Assembly: GCF_963669205.1 (NCBI RefSeq) | Contig: NZ_OY769915.1 | Span: 4,686,001 to 4,750,000, forward strand | Length of the DNA: 64,000 nucleotides | Source: an uncultured Roseibium sp. | GTDB lineage: Bacteria; Pseudomonadota; Alphaproteobacteria; Rhizobiales; Stappiaceae | Direction: 5' to 3' | Shown: in pieces, positions 8,563 to 16,458 of the stretch | How positions within the stretch are numbered: the stretch's first letter is position 1 | Layout: every line of letters begins with the position of its first letter | Notes under the pieces: generated by a model | Databases searched by the model: none | Told to the model about the DNA's origin: nothing | Seen by the model: only the letters and a program-made list of their open reading frames with translations | Position numbers and translations under genes: made by a program

Positions 8563-8771
8563 TCTCCCGCGCCGTCGACGATCTACAAACTCGGGGAGAC
8601 CGTCGACAGACGCGGGTGATCTACCTCACCTTCCCGAACCGGCTGGGAGTTGAACGAACGCCGTTCAAACCCCCAACATCAAAAATGCTGTCGTCATTTT
8701 ACGAAACCTGCAAGAACTTTTTTGATGAACGGAAGAAAAAAGACACTGAAATCATATTGTTGACAATTCTT

Positions 8772-8800
8772 CCTCTCAGAATTTCTCAGATTCTGAGAGG
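8772..8800. terminator. Perfect 11-bp inverted repeat at relaxase stop
   Basis: CCTCTCAGAAT (8772-8782), loop of 7, ATTCTGAGAGG (8790-8800). The relaxase stop codon lies in the loop. No T run follows on either strand, so it could be a terminator, an operator for the recombinase unit just downstream, or an RNA stem. Confidence 0.55.
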
Positions 8801-10291
8801 GTCGGTTATCTTTTCAACATCGAACAATGCTTCGTCGGTCGCAACGTCGCCATCAGCGCTTTGCAGGCTCTGTTCTGCCTGCTTCCAAAGCACTCGAAGC
8901 CCTTTGGAAACCGCGCTTGGATCATTCGTCAGAGTATCTCGCACCGCTTCCAGAACGTACAACCGTTCAAAGGCGAGCTTCTCATGCCGATCATGTGCGG
9001 ACAGGCGTCGCTTGTATTCTGCATCGGCCAATCGAACTTCTCTTCGTTGTTCAAAATGCAAATTCGCGACAAGCTGTTGCTTCGCTTGAACAGCAATATC
9101 TGCAACCGCCAAGGCTTGAGCAAGAGCCTTTGACTTTGCCGCCATCCGCTTTCGTTTTCCGGGCCAGAAAACCCACCACCATCTCCGCATCTGAAGCCTC
9201 TGGAGTTTTCTCCAAATGTTCTCCTGAGCTTCCTCAGCCTTTGCCAAGGTAGCTCTTGCCCGCTTTTCTTTCTCGGAAAATTTCTTGGGTGAAACAGTCT
9301 TGGGCGGAGATGGTGCGGGAACGGACAGCGCCTTATACAACTGCCCTTCGAGATGGTCGAGATGCCTCATCATTTCGGCTTTTTGTCGATTAAGATCCGA
9401 TGCCTTGACATCCTTTCGTTTGGCGTTTTTCGCGTTAACCTCACTCGTTGCGGTACTAACGACATCAACCTGCGAAGACATAAAATCCTTGGCAACACGC
9501 TTTCGAACACCAGCAAGCCGATGCAACGCCCCGACCAGGTCTCCTTCCTTCGTTTGGACGATCCAAGTGCCCGGATTGTTTCCGACCTCAACCGCCAAAC
9601 CATGGGAACCCAGTTCATCGCCTAACTCTTCTGGTGACAACGCCGACGCCCAAATATTCTTCACTACAGCTCGAAGTGCAGGAAGGTCGATCCCTTTACG
9701 TTTGCATTCCTGATGCTGAGACGCGGTAAAACCCTCGCGCGGTAACGTAGTGCTCGGTGCAATGAAATTGGCCAGTGCCGTCGCGACCTCGTTGAGGCCA
9801 CGTTTACGCAGTCCTGCCAGAACGGCTTTAGAATGTCGTCCTTTTACAAATTCATGACCCAGCTCATGCTCAGACCATCGAGCGATTAACTCGTGTCGAA
9901 CGTGGTCATAAGACGACGACAACACCCGACCGGATATCGGATCGACTTCACCTACCAAGACATGCCAATGCCGATCAAACGCCGCAGCCGCAGCCCGCGG
10001 TTTTTGATGTTCGACAACGACCGCAGCTGAGATGTCGAAGCCAAACTCCCCCGCCAATTTTCTTAGAATAGAACGGAGCTGGTCATTTGACATGCTCTCA
10101 TGCGGAGAAATGATCCAATGCCGGACGCAAAACTTGCTCTCGTTTGCCCTTGCATCAGCGTGCATGTCGGAAACGTCTGCTTCTGTGCCTTGGATGAACG
10201 CCACGCACTCATTTTCGTCGCCATGGACGAGGTGCCGAAGGAGGCGTTTGATCCCCTGACGGCTGCTAACACGATGAGCCTTCAGGATCAT
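8786..10291 (-). CDS. Relaxase / mobilisation nuclease
   Basis: Relaxases nick oriT and pilot the strand during conjugation. The 501-aa product has an N-terminal relaxase domain (residues 1-150) with CVRHWIISPHESMS and the metal-binding HUH-type segment FDRHWHVLVGEVDP near residue 112. A long charged coiled-coil-like C-terminal half carries a Trp-rich basic patch (RRWWWVFWPGKRKR). The nicking tyrosine cannot be assigned by eye. It starts with an ATGA overlap on mobC, the normal auxiliary gene. It resembles MobP/VirD2-type relaxases of alphaproteobacterial mobilizable elements; the exact MOB class is not settled. Confidence 0.82.
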   Translation of the reverse strand: MILKAHRVSSRQGIKRLLRHLVHGDENECVAFIQGTEADVSDMHADARANESKFCVRHWIISPHESMSNDQLRSILRKLAGEFGFDISAAVVVEHQKPRAAAAAFDRHWHVLVGEVDPISGRVLSSSYDHVRHELIARWSEHELGHEFVKGRHSKAVLAGLRKRGLNEVATALANFIAPSTTLPREGFTASQHQECKRKGIDLPALRAVVKNIWASALSPEELGDELGSHGLAVEVGNNPGTWIVQTKEGDLVGALHRLAGVRKRVAKDFMSSQVDVVSTATSEVNAKNAKRKDVKASDLNRQKAEMMRHLDHLEGQLYKALSVPAPSPPKTVSPKKFSEKEKRARATLAKAEEAQENIWRKLQRLQMRRWWWVFWPGKRKRMAAKSKALAQALAVADIAVQAKQQLVANLHFEQRREVRLADAEYKRRLSAHDRHEKLAFERLYVLEAVRDTLTNDPSAVSKGLRVLWKQAEQSLQSADGDVATDEALFDVEKITDPLRI

Positions 10292-10566
10292 GGGGCCCTC
10301 GCCAGAACGCGCGTTGCAATTTTCCGAGCGCTGTCCAAGGCTTCCCGCGACCTCATGCCGTCATCAGCCAAGAGAGTGTTCAGAGACCGGCGCAGGGCGA
10401 CCAAGTCCTCGCGAAGCTGGCGATCAATCGGCCGTCCGGCTGCCACCTCCGATGCTGCCTTGCGAAGAAGTGCGGAAACCGTCCGGCCGGACCGCTCGGC
10501 AGCTGCGTGAAGATGCGCCTTCTCTGCGCTCGTCGCTCGAAATTTTATGATCGCATCCTGTCGCAT
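10288..10566 (-). CDS. mobC: MobC-like mobilisation accessory protein
   Basis: MobC proteins bind oriT and help the relaxase open the strands. The 92-aa product carries the ribbon-helix-helix-like opening IIKFRATSAEKAHLHAAAE and the MobC-type middle (SGRTVSALLRKAA, LVALRRSLN) seen in PF05713 proteins. ATG 10566 is preferred over the upstream open frame because GGAGGGCGGCGA lies directly before it. The stop overlaps the relaxase start by 4 bases (ATGA). The presumed oriT lies just upstream. Confidence 0.8.
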   Translation of the reverse strand: MRQDAIIKFRATSAEKAHLHAAAERSGRTVSALLRKAASEVAAGRPIDRQLREDLVALRRSLNTLLADDGMRSREALDSARKIATRVLARAP

Positions 10567-10588
10567 TCGCCGCCCTCCAGGGGTGCAC

Positions 10589-10629
10589 GGGGACTGAAAG
10601 TCCCCTGCCCAGTTGTGGTCCTGACCACA
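10589..10629. other. Candidate oriT with two perfect inverted repeats
   Basis: GGGGACT-GAA-AGTCCCC (10589-10605) is followed within 8 bases by TGTGGTC-CT-GACCACA (10614-10629). Both are perfect and lie 23-63 bp upstream of the mobC start, where oriT sites of mobilizable elements usually sit. A third palindrome TGTGGCCACA lies further upstream (about 10710-10719). The nic site is not identified. Confidence 0.5.
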
Positions 10630-10778
10630 TGGCTGGCAACAAACCTTGTGCCTCACCCACGTGACCACGCTCTACATTATGCTCCGGGCAAGAATCACCG
10701 GCGGCAACGATTGTGTGGCCACAAAAGAAGCCCGGCCTCTGGGACCGGACCATTCATTTTGTTCGGCGAAAGATACGA

Positions 10779-11129
10779 CTATTCGGCGGCTTCCAGAATC
10801 TCGACTGTCTTGTGAACGGCGATCACTTGCAGTTGCCGCAAGACGTATTTTTCATTCCAGGGGAACTTCCATTCATTTTCATTCAGTGCCTCGCGCTTAC
10901 CGCGCCACAGTCTTTCAGCCAGAACGACATCTCCGCGCTCGCTCAACTCTTCAATTCTTTTTTTGAACTTTCGTGCTGCCAAGAACTCTAAAACGCTCTC
11001 TGCGCAGTCGAGGTCAAATACGTCAATTGTATCTGGTCGGTACCCTTCGGTGTCCACAGCGGCGCAACCGATAAGCTGGCCATTTTTGAGAACTATGATT
11101 GCCATGCGAGAATGCGAAAAAGCGGTCAT
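10779..11129 (-). CDS. Hypothetical protein, 116 aa
   Basis: The ATG at 11129 has AAGGAAA four bases upstream and opens MTAFSHSRMAIIVLKNGQLIGCAAVD. The product has a beta-strand-like N-terminus, then a charged helical part (EFLAARKFKKRIEELSERGD) and WKFPWNEKYVLRQLQVIAVHKT. No family is recognised. It points toward the mob genes and lies between the candidate oriT and the long AT-rich spacer before the defence operon. It could be a regulator or an accessory mobilisation gene. Confidence 0.55.
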   Translation of the reverse strand: MTAFSHSRMAIIVLKNGQLIGCAAVDTEGYRPDTIDVFDLDCAESVLEFLAARKFKKRIEELSERGDVVLAERLWRGKREALNENEWKFPWNEKYVLRQLQVIAVHKTVEILEAAE

Positions 11130-11605
11130 GTGTTTCCTTTCAGTTTGCAAACACCGCTCATGCGGCGCTGAACTGAAGCTCTGGCGTGCAGGCCGTCTCG
11201 CGCAACGACAACGATGAATCGTCGTTAACAAAAAATTCAATTTAACATTTAAGTTTGACTAAAGTTTTCGTAAATTCCAACCAAAACAAAGATAAGTAGC
11301 TGAATTTAATTAATTAAAATTCGCATACGAGTCAGACAACCTGAAAAAGCTCCTCATCAAGGCCTTCGTCACCTCGCCCGACTTTCCCGCAGTTTGTTAA
11401 CAAAATTAACCATACAGGGGCCGGATGCGGTGCTTACCGAGGTCCAGTGTGGACTGCTCGGCTACGTGATTTGCACAACTTAGGAGGGGAAAAAATCTGG
11501 CACTCCACTTTACATACTCTAAGTGCTGTGACTCCCCCGAAAAGGTGCGTTATCACTTCCGTCTGGGGATTCTGTCCGAAACAAGAATAATGGGAACTGA
11601 AAGTC
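11130..11605. other. AT-rich spacer before the methyltransferase operon
   Basis: 476 bases without a credible gene. It is AT-rich in its first 300 bases and includes the 14-bp palindrome TTTAATTAATTAAA (11305-11318). It must hold the promoters for the rightward defence operon and the leftward 116-aa gene, but I see no convincing -35/-10 pair. A small repeat GTCCA-GTG-TGGAC lies near 11440. Confidence 0.5.
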
Positions 11606-14359
11606 ATGACGCCGACCGAAATGGCTGAGGCGGTAGAGGAGCTATTCAGCGCGCCGTTCCACCCTGCTGAGTTTCCTTATGCCTTCCTGCTTGCCTTCGG
11701 GAACAAGGAAACCACGATCAAGAAGCTGCGGTCCGGCGCATCCAACAGCTCCGACGTTGGCGGTGTCCTCCAGAGGAACAATATCCACATCGGCATAGCC
11801 GAACCCGGCAAAACCGCAGAAATGTTCCAGCGCCTCCAGGACAGTCCGAAAACGGCATCAGCCAAGGCCAAGTTTGTTTTGGCTACGGACGGCGAAACGG
11901 TAGAGGCGCAGGATCTCGTCCGCGACGACCCGCTTGCCTGTACGTTTGAAAAATTTCCCGACCATTTCGGTTTCTTCCTGCCCTTGGCAGGGATCACGAC
12001 GGTCAAGGAAGTTCGTGAAAGCTCCTTCGATATCAAGGCGACAGGGCGCTTGAACAAGCTCTATATTGAGCTGCTAAAGGAAAATCCCGACTGGGGTACG
12101 CCTGAACGCCGTCACGACATGAACCACTTCATGGCGCGGCTGATCTTCTGCTTTTTCGCCGAGGACACTGACATCTTCCACGGTGACGACCTGTTCACAG
12201 GGACCATCGACCAGATGAGTGCGCGGGATTCGTCGAACACTCACGAGGTGATCGGCGAATTGTTCCGCGCCATGAACGCCAAGACCGACGAGCGGGCCTC
12301 TGCTAACCTACCCCGCTGGGCCAATGGCTTTCCTTATGTGAACGGAGGGCTGTTTTCGGGCAGCACAGATGTCCCAAGGTTCAGCAAGATCGCGCGTTCC
12401 CTCCTGCTGCATGTAGGCAGACTGGACTGGACCCAAATCAATCCAGACATTTTCGGGTCCATGATCCAGGCGATCGCGGACGACGATGAACGTGGCTCTC
12501 TTGGCATGCACTACACAAGTGTGCCGAATATCCTGAAAGTCCTGAATCCGCTCTTTCTCGACGATCTTCGGGAGAAGCTGGAGGAAGCCGGCGATAATCC
12601 GCGCAAGCTTCTCAACCTTCGCAATCGCCTAGCTAAAATCAGGGTCTTTGATCCAGCTTGTGGCTCAGGCAATTTCCTTGTAATCGCCTATAAAGAAATT
12701 CGTACCGTTGAAGCCGAGATTAACCGGTGGCGTGGCGAGGAAGGGCGCAAATCTGACATTCCTCTGACCAATTTCAGAGGCATTGAGCTTCGCGACTTCC
12801 CAGCAGAAGTCGCCCGGCTGGCCCTCATCATCGCTGAGTATCAATGTGACGTACTGTATCGCGGGCAGAAAGAAGCGTTGGCCGAACTTCTGCCACTTGA
12901 CGCGATGAACTGGATTACATCCGGAAATTCCCTGCGATTGGATTGGCTGAGTGTTTGTCCGCCGAATGGCGCGAGTGTGAAACATCATGGTGAGGACCTC
13001 TTCCACACTCTCCTGGATCAACCTGAAATAGATTTCGAGAATGAAGGTGGCGAGACGTATTTGTGTGGAAATCCACAATTCAAAGGAGCTCGAAAACAAA
13101 GCAAGTCTCAAAAAGAAGATATGTCCGCAATATTCAACGGACACAAAGACTATAAAGACTGTGACTATGTCACCGCATGGTTTTTAAAGGCTTCTGAATA
13201 TTTAAATTTTTGCGACGCAAGCTTCGCCTTTGTTTCAACTAGCTCTATTAGCGAGGGTGAACAAGTCCAACACATGTGGTCGCGCTTATATGCTTCTGGA
13301 TGTCACATTCAATTTGCGCATCAAACGTTCAAGTGGCGCAACAACGCCTCGAACAACGCAGTCGTAAATTGCGTTATTATTGGTGTTTCCAAGAGTAGTA
13401 ACTCAAGTCGCATCCTGTTCGAAGGTGACACGCGGCGCGAAGTCTCATCAATATCGCCTTATCTCATCTCAGGTCCAGAGCAGTATGTTCTTGCACGCAA
13501 GACCCCGCTATCTAAACAACTTGGAATAATGGTGAATGGAAGCATGCCACGAGATGGCGGTCACTTAATTATGTCTGAAAATGAAGCGAGAGAATTGGTG
13601 CTTGATGACGAGGATTGTTCTATATTAATAAAAAAATTTGTTGGATCAAAAGAACTCGCCCATTATAGGAATAGATATTGCCTTTGGATAACTGACGACT
13701 TACTTAACGTAGCTGAGAAAAATGAACAAGTAAGACACAGAATACACAAAGTTAAAGAATTTAGAATTAATTCAGATGCAAAAACTACAAATAACTACGC
13801 AAGCATTCCGCACAAGTTCGCCCAAAGAGCACATGAAGATACAACGTTAATCGGCCTTTCAAAGACGTCGTCTGAGGCGAGAGCGTATTTGCCAGCAGAC
13901 ATATTCACGAAATCAACCATCATATCAGATGCCGCATTTGCAATATACGAAGCATCTCTGTGGCAGTTCGCTATTGTCATTTCAACGCTACACCGCTCTT
14001 GGATTGCTACTGTTTGCGGGCGGTTGAAAACTGATTTTAGATACTCAAAAATGCTTGGATGGAATACTTTTCCTGTTCCCATTCTTACTGAAAAGAATAA
14101 AGCAGACTTGACCAAGTGCGCTGAGAATATACTTCTAGCGCGTGAAGCCCATTTCCCTGCCACTATCGCTGAACTTTACGATAAAGATACAACACCCCAT
14201 GACTTACGTATTGCCCATGAGCAGAACGACGAAGTCTTGGAACGAATCTACATTGGACGGAAATTTCGAAACGATACGGAGCGCCTTGAAAAGCTTTTCG
14301 AACTTTACACCAAGATGTCTGGCGCTGTTGGCAAACCGGCAAAGACTCATCCGTCATGA
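11606..14359 (+). CDS. MmeI-like class I DNA methyltransferase (putative defence, gene 1)
   Basis: The 917-aa product should methylate adenine in DNA using S-adenosylmethionine. Around residues 350-360 it has motif I FDPACGSGNFL, and near residue 490 motif IV GNPQF, where most relatives have NPPF/Y. The N-terminal 300 residues follow the MmeI-like layout (AFGNKETTIKKLRSG, DHFGFFLPLAGI, RHDMNHFMARLIFCFFAEDT, GSLGMHYTSVPNILKVLNPL). I see no DX9EXK nuclease motif such as MmeI has, so it may be a methylase only. The C-terminal half (13060-14140) is the presumed target-recognition part and is markedly more AT-rich. It starts the operon and overlaps the next gene by ATGA. Confidence 0.88.
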   Translation: MTPTEMAEAVEELFSAPFHPAEFPYAFLLAFGNKETTIKKLRSGASNSSDVGGVLQRNNIHIGIAEPGKTAEMFQRLQDSPKTASAKAKFVLATDGETVEAQDLVRDDPLACTFEKFPDHFGFFLPLAGITTVKEVRESSFDIKATGRLNKLYIELLKENPDWGTPERRHDMNHFMARLIFCFFAEDTDIFHGDDLFTGTIDQMSARDSSNTHEVIGELFRAMNAKTDERASANLPRWANGFPYVNGGLFSGSTDVPRFSKIARSLLLHVGRLDWTQINPDIFGSMIQAIADDDERGSLGMHYTSVPNILKVLNPLFLDDLREKLEEAGDNPRKLLNLRNRLAKIRVFDPACGSGNFLVIAYKEIRTVEAEINRWRGEEGRKSDIPLTNFRGIELRDFPAEVARLALIIAEYQCDVLYRGQKEALAELLPLDAMNWITSGNSLRLDWLSVCPPNGASVKHHGEDLFHTLLDQPEIDFENEGGETYLCGNPQFKGARKQSKSQKEDMSAIFNGHKDYKDCDYVTAWFLKASEYLNFCDASFAFVSTSSISEGEQVQHMWSRLYASGCHIQFAHQTFKWRNNASNNAVVNCVIIGVSKSSNSSRILFEGDTRREVSSISPYLISGPEQYVLARKTPLSKQLGIMVNGSMPRDGGHLIMSENEARELVLDDEDCSILIKKFVGSKELAHYRNRYCLWITDDLLNVAEKNEQVRHRIHKVKEFRINSDAKTTNNYASIPHKFAQRAHEDTTLIGLSKTSSEARAYLPADIFTKSTIISDAAFAIYEASLWQFAIVISTLHRSWIATVCGRLKTDFRYSKMLGWNTFPVPILTEKNKADLTKCAENILLAREAHFPATIAELYDKDTTPHDLRIAHEQNDEVLERIYIGRKFRNDTERLEKLFELYTKMSGAVGKPAKTHPS

Positions 14360-15534
14360 AAAAGGGAGGACCTTACAAGCCGGGAGGTGACGCCCAAGCG
14401 ATTCAGCAGGTCGCCAACGCCTATTATGGCGGATACCGAAACATGTTTGAAGCTCACGGCTGGAATGCACCGGGCAACAAGATGATGACGTCGGCACCAA
14501 CGCTGATTGTGCAGGACTATGGCAGCATCAGAGAATTCGAAGACCGCCACAAACACGGTGATCTCATGTTTCCGATGGAAGCAATCAAGACCGATCCTGC
14601 GAACGTCTGGCTGACCAGCTTCTACGGTTTTGGCCCTTGGAATTGGGGTTTTCTGGGCTTTACCGAGGAATGGCGACGGGACAGTTTCCTTCGTGACACC
14701 AAACCCGGAATACTCATTGTCGTTTACGGTGCGTCCAAAGCCATCGGTACGGAACGAGGCAAAATTCTCGGGATTCTTCAATGCTCTCATGAAATCGGCG
14801 ATGCTCAGAAATACATGGCACCCGATGCCTGGAACGAGAAACAAGCCGATCCAGAGCGACGCGACAAGTGGAACCATGGTGTCCGGGTCACGCGCGCTTG
14901 GCAAATTACTCCGGAAACACGCATCTCCGTCCGCGAGTTCGCACCCGATGCGACAGAAACCGAGGCGTGGCAGCATATCGGTGCGAGCGGTGTCCGACTT
15001 TCCCGTCAGGAAGCAGAGAGAATTCTGAAACTGGACCTTCAGGAAGTCGAGGTCTACGGCGGAACGCCGATCATTGACTCGGCTGTCGGACAGGCCAAGG
15101 AAATCCTCGCTCCAAGCAAGGCTGGTCCGGTTTCACAATCGCCTTTCGTCACCCGTGAATCCGAAGGCCCCAAACACCTCTACATTTTAAAACTTGAGGG
15201 CGACACCGACGCCTTCCTTGGCGAAGCCGCGAACGACAAGATGATCGTCAAGGCTGGATTTTCCCGAAGTCCGCAGTCTCGATGCGGTGATTTCAACCGC
15301 GCCCTGCCGAGATGCGCTTTCCATTGGGAAGTACTCCACTGCGGTCCCTCGTCCGGCTTGGATGCCTATCCGACATCCGACCACGCAAAAGCAGGCGAGC
15401 GGGAAATGCAGACCGTGCTGTGCCGCACTCCGGGCGGCCATTCTCTCGGTGGCGAGTTTTTCCTCGCAACTCCTGAACTGATTGCCGATGCCTGGAAGGC
15501 TGGAAACATTTCTGCAAGGGACTTCAAAACATGA
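14356..15534 (+). CDS. PUA/EVE-like plus GIY-YIG-like protein (putative defence, gene 2)
   Basis: The 392-aa product appears to have two parts. Residues about 75-175 (VWLTSFYGFGPWNWGFLGF, GILIVVYG, GKILGILQCS) look like a PUA/EVE-type fold, a family known for reading modified bases. Residues about 275-385 (HLYILKLEGD, IVKAGFSRSPQSRCGDFN, GEREMQ) look like a T5orf172/GIY-YIG nuclease domain, with YIL, KAGFS, an Arg and a late Glu in the expected order. Domain calls are by eye. It overlaps the methyltransferase stop by 4 bases, so the two are translationally coupled. A role as a modification-sensitive nuclease is inferred. Confidence 0.7.
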   Translation: MKKGGPYKPGGDAQAIQQVANAYYGGYRNMFEAHGWNAPGNKMMTSAPTLIVQDYGSIREFEDRHKHGDLMFPMEAIKTDPANVWLTSFYGFGPWNWGFLGFTEEWRRDSFLRDTKPGILIVVYGASKAIGTERGKILGILQCSHEIGDAQKYMAPDAWNEKQADPERRDKWNHGVRVTRAWQITPETRISVREFAPDATETEAWQHIGASGVRLSRQEAERILKLDLQEVEVYGGTPIIDSAVGQAKEILAPSKAGPVSQSPFVTRESEGPKHLYILKLEGDTDAFLGEAANDKMIVKAGFSRSPQSRCGDFNRALPRCAFHWEVLHCGPSSGLDAYPTSDHAKAGEREMQTVLCRTPGGHSLGGEFFLATPELIADAWKAGNISARDFKT

Positions 15535-15600
15535 CGACCAAACCGGCGCATTCAAACTCTTCGTCATTGTCCAGAGGCACATTCGATATGCAATGGAAAC

Positions 15601-16458
15601 ATGATGGCTGATTTCAATCGCATGACCATTGCCGCTGCATGTTCCGTCCTCGGAGAGATGACCTCGCACGGAGATATGTCCATGCTTGAGGTTCAGTGGG
15701 GACTTTCAGGACGGTGCGCGACGAATTCGAAGTCGCAGCGGTCGGCAGACTTGGCCAATATCGCGTTAAACGAAAATCCGCACGTCATCACTGAGAATGG
15801 TGAAGTCCCACTATCCCGAGCAATAATTGACTGTGCTGTCCATGCTCCGCCAAAGACTCGAGTGACAAATCATTGGAGCAAATTCATTGCAGGGCTACGC
15901 TTGGACGGCTTTGAAATCGTCGAAGTCACGAAAACAGAACCTGCAAACCGTCCATGGCAAGATGAAACTCTGACTATCAACTTATCTCTCCGGCGCATAT
16001 ATCCCGACGACCTACCTGATTTGAATTTCCGGGAAGCGGAGAGCGAAATTGTACTTTTGCTAAAACAATTCGGTTTTCAAACCACTCTTGGTCATCTGCG
16101 CCAAGCGATTGACTGTTTTGCGCGCGGTGAGTGGGCGGCAGCAAACGGTCAATTCAGAACTTTCTATGAAAGCAATTTATTGGAGATCGCGATGAAACTG
16201 GGAAACTCCGGCCCAACTGATGCGGTAGGTATTCGGAAGTTTCTCGGCGAATGCAGCCCTCCTTTTTTACTGAGCGATTTCAACGAGTGGCATGCCAACC
16301 CTCAAAAGCCGCAATACACCGCTGGATTGATGGCGCGCTTACACCCTCAGGGGAGCCATCCTGGATTGTCCGAAGAAGACGACTGCGCTTTCCGTTTGCA
16401 AATCTCTCTCATTACCGCACGCTTGTTGCTCAAACGATTTGCCAAGAGGGTTTCATGA
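15601..16458 (+). CDS. Abi/HEPN-like hypothetical protein (putative defence, gene 3)
   Basis: A 285-aa product without a firm family. The C-terminal third (ANGQFRTFYESNLLEIAMKL, GIRKFLG, LMARLHPQGSHPGLSEED, then a hydrophobic helix ending in Arg-rich residues) has the feel of abortive-infection C-terminal/HEPN-like helical domains; that is pattern recognition, not proof. Tandem ATGs at 15601 and 15604 and another at 15622 are possible starts. It is separated from gene 2 by 66 bases but overlaps the helicase start by ATGA, so it belongs to the operon. It may be an effector or a sensor. Confidence 0.65.
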   Translation: MMADFNRMTIAAACSVLGEMTSHGDMSMLEVQWGLSGRCATNSKSQRSADLANIALNENPHVITENGEVPLSRAIIDCAVHAPPKTRVTNHWSKFIAGLRLDGFEIVEVTKTEPANRPWQDETLTINLSLRRIYPDDLPDLNFREAESEIVLLLKQFGFQTTLGHLRQAIDCFARGEWAAANGQFRTFYESNLLEIAMKLGNSGPTDAVGIRKFLGECSPPFLLSDFNEWHANPQKPQYTAGLMARLHPQGSHPGLSEEDDCAFRLQISLITARLLLKRFAKRVS

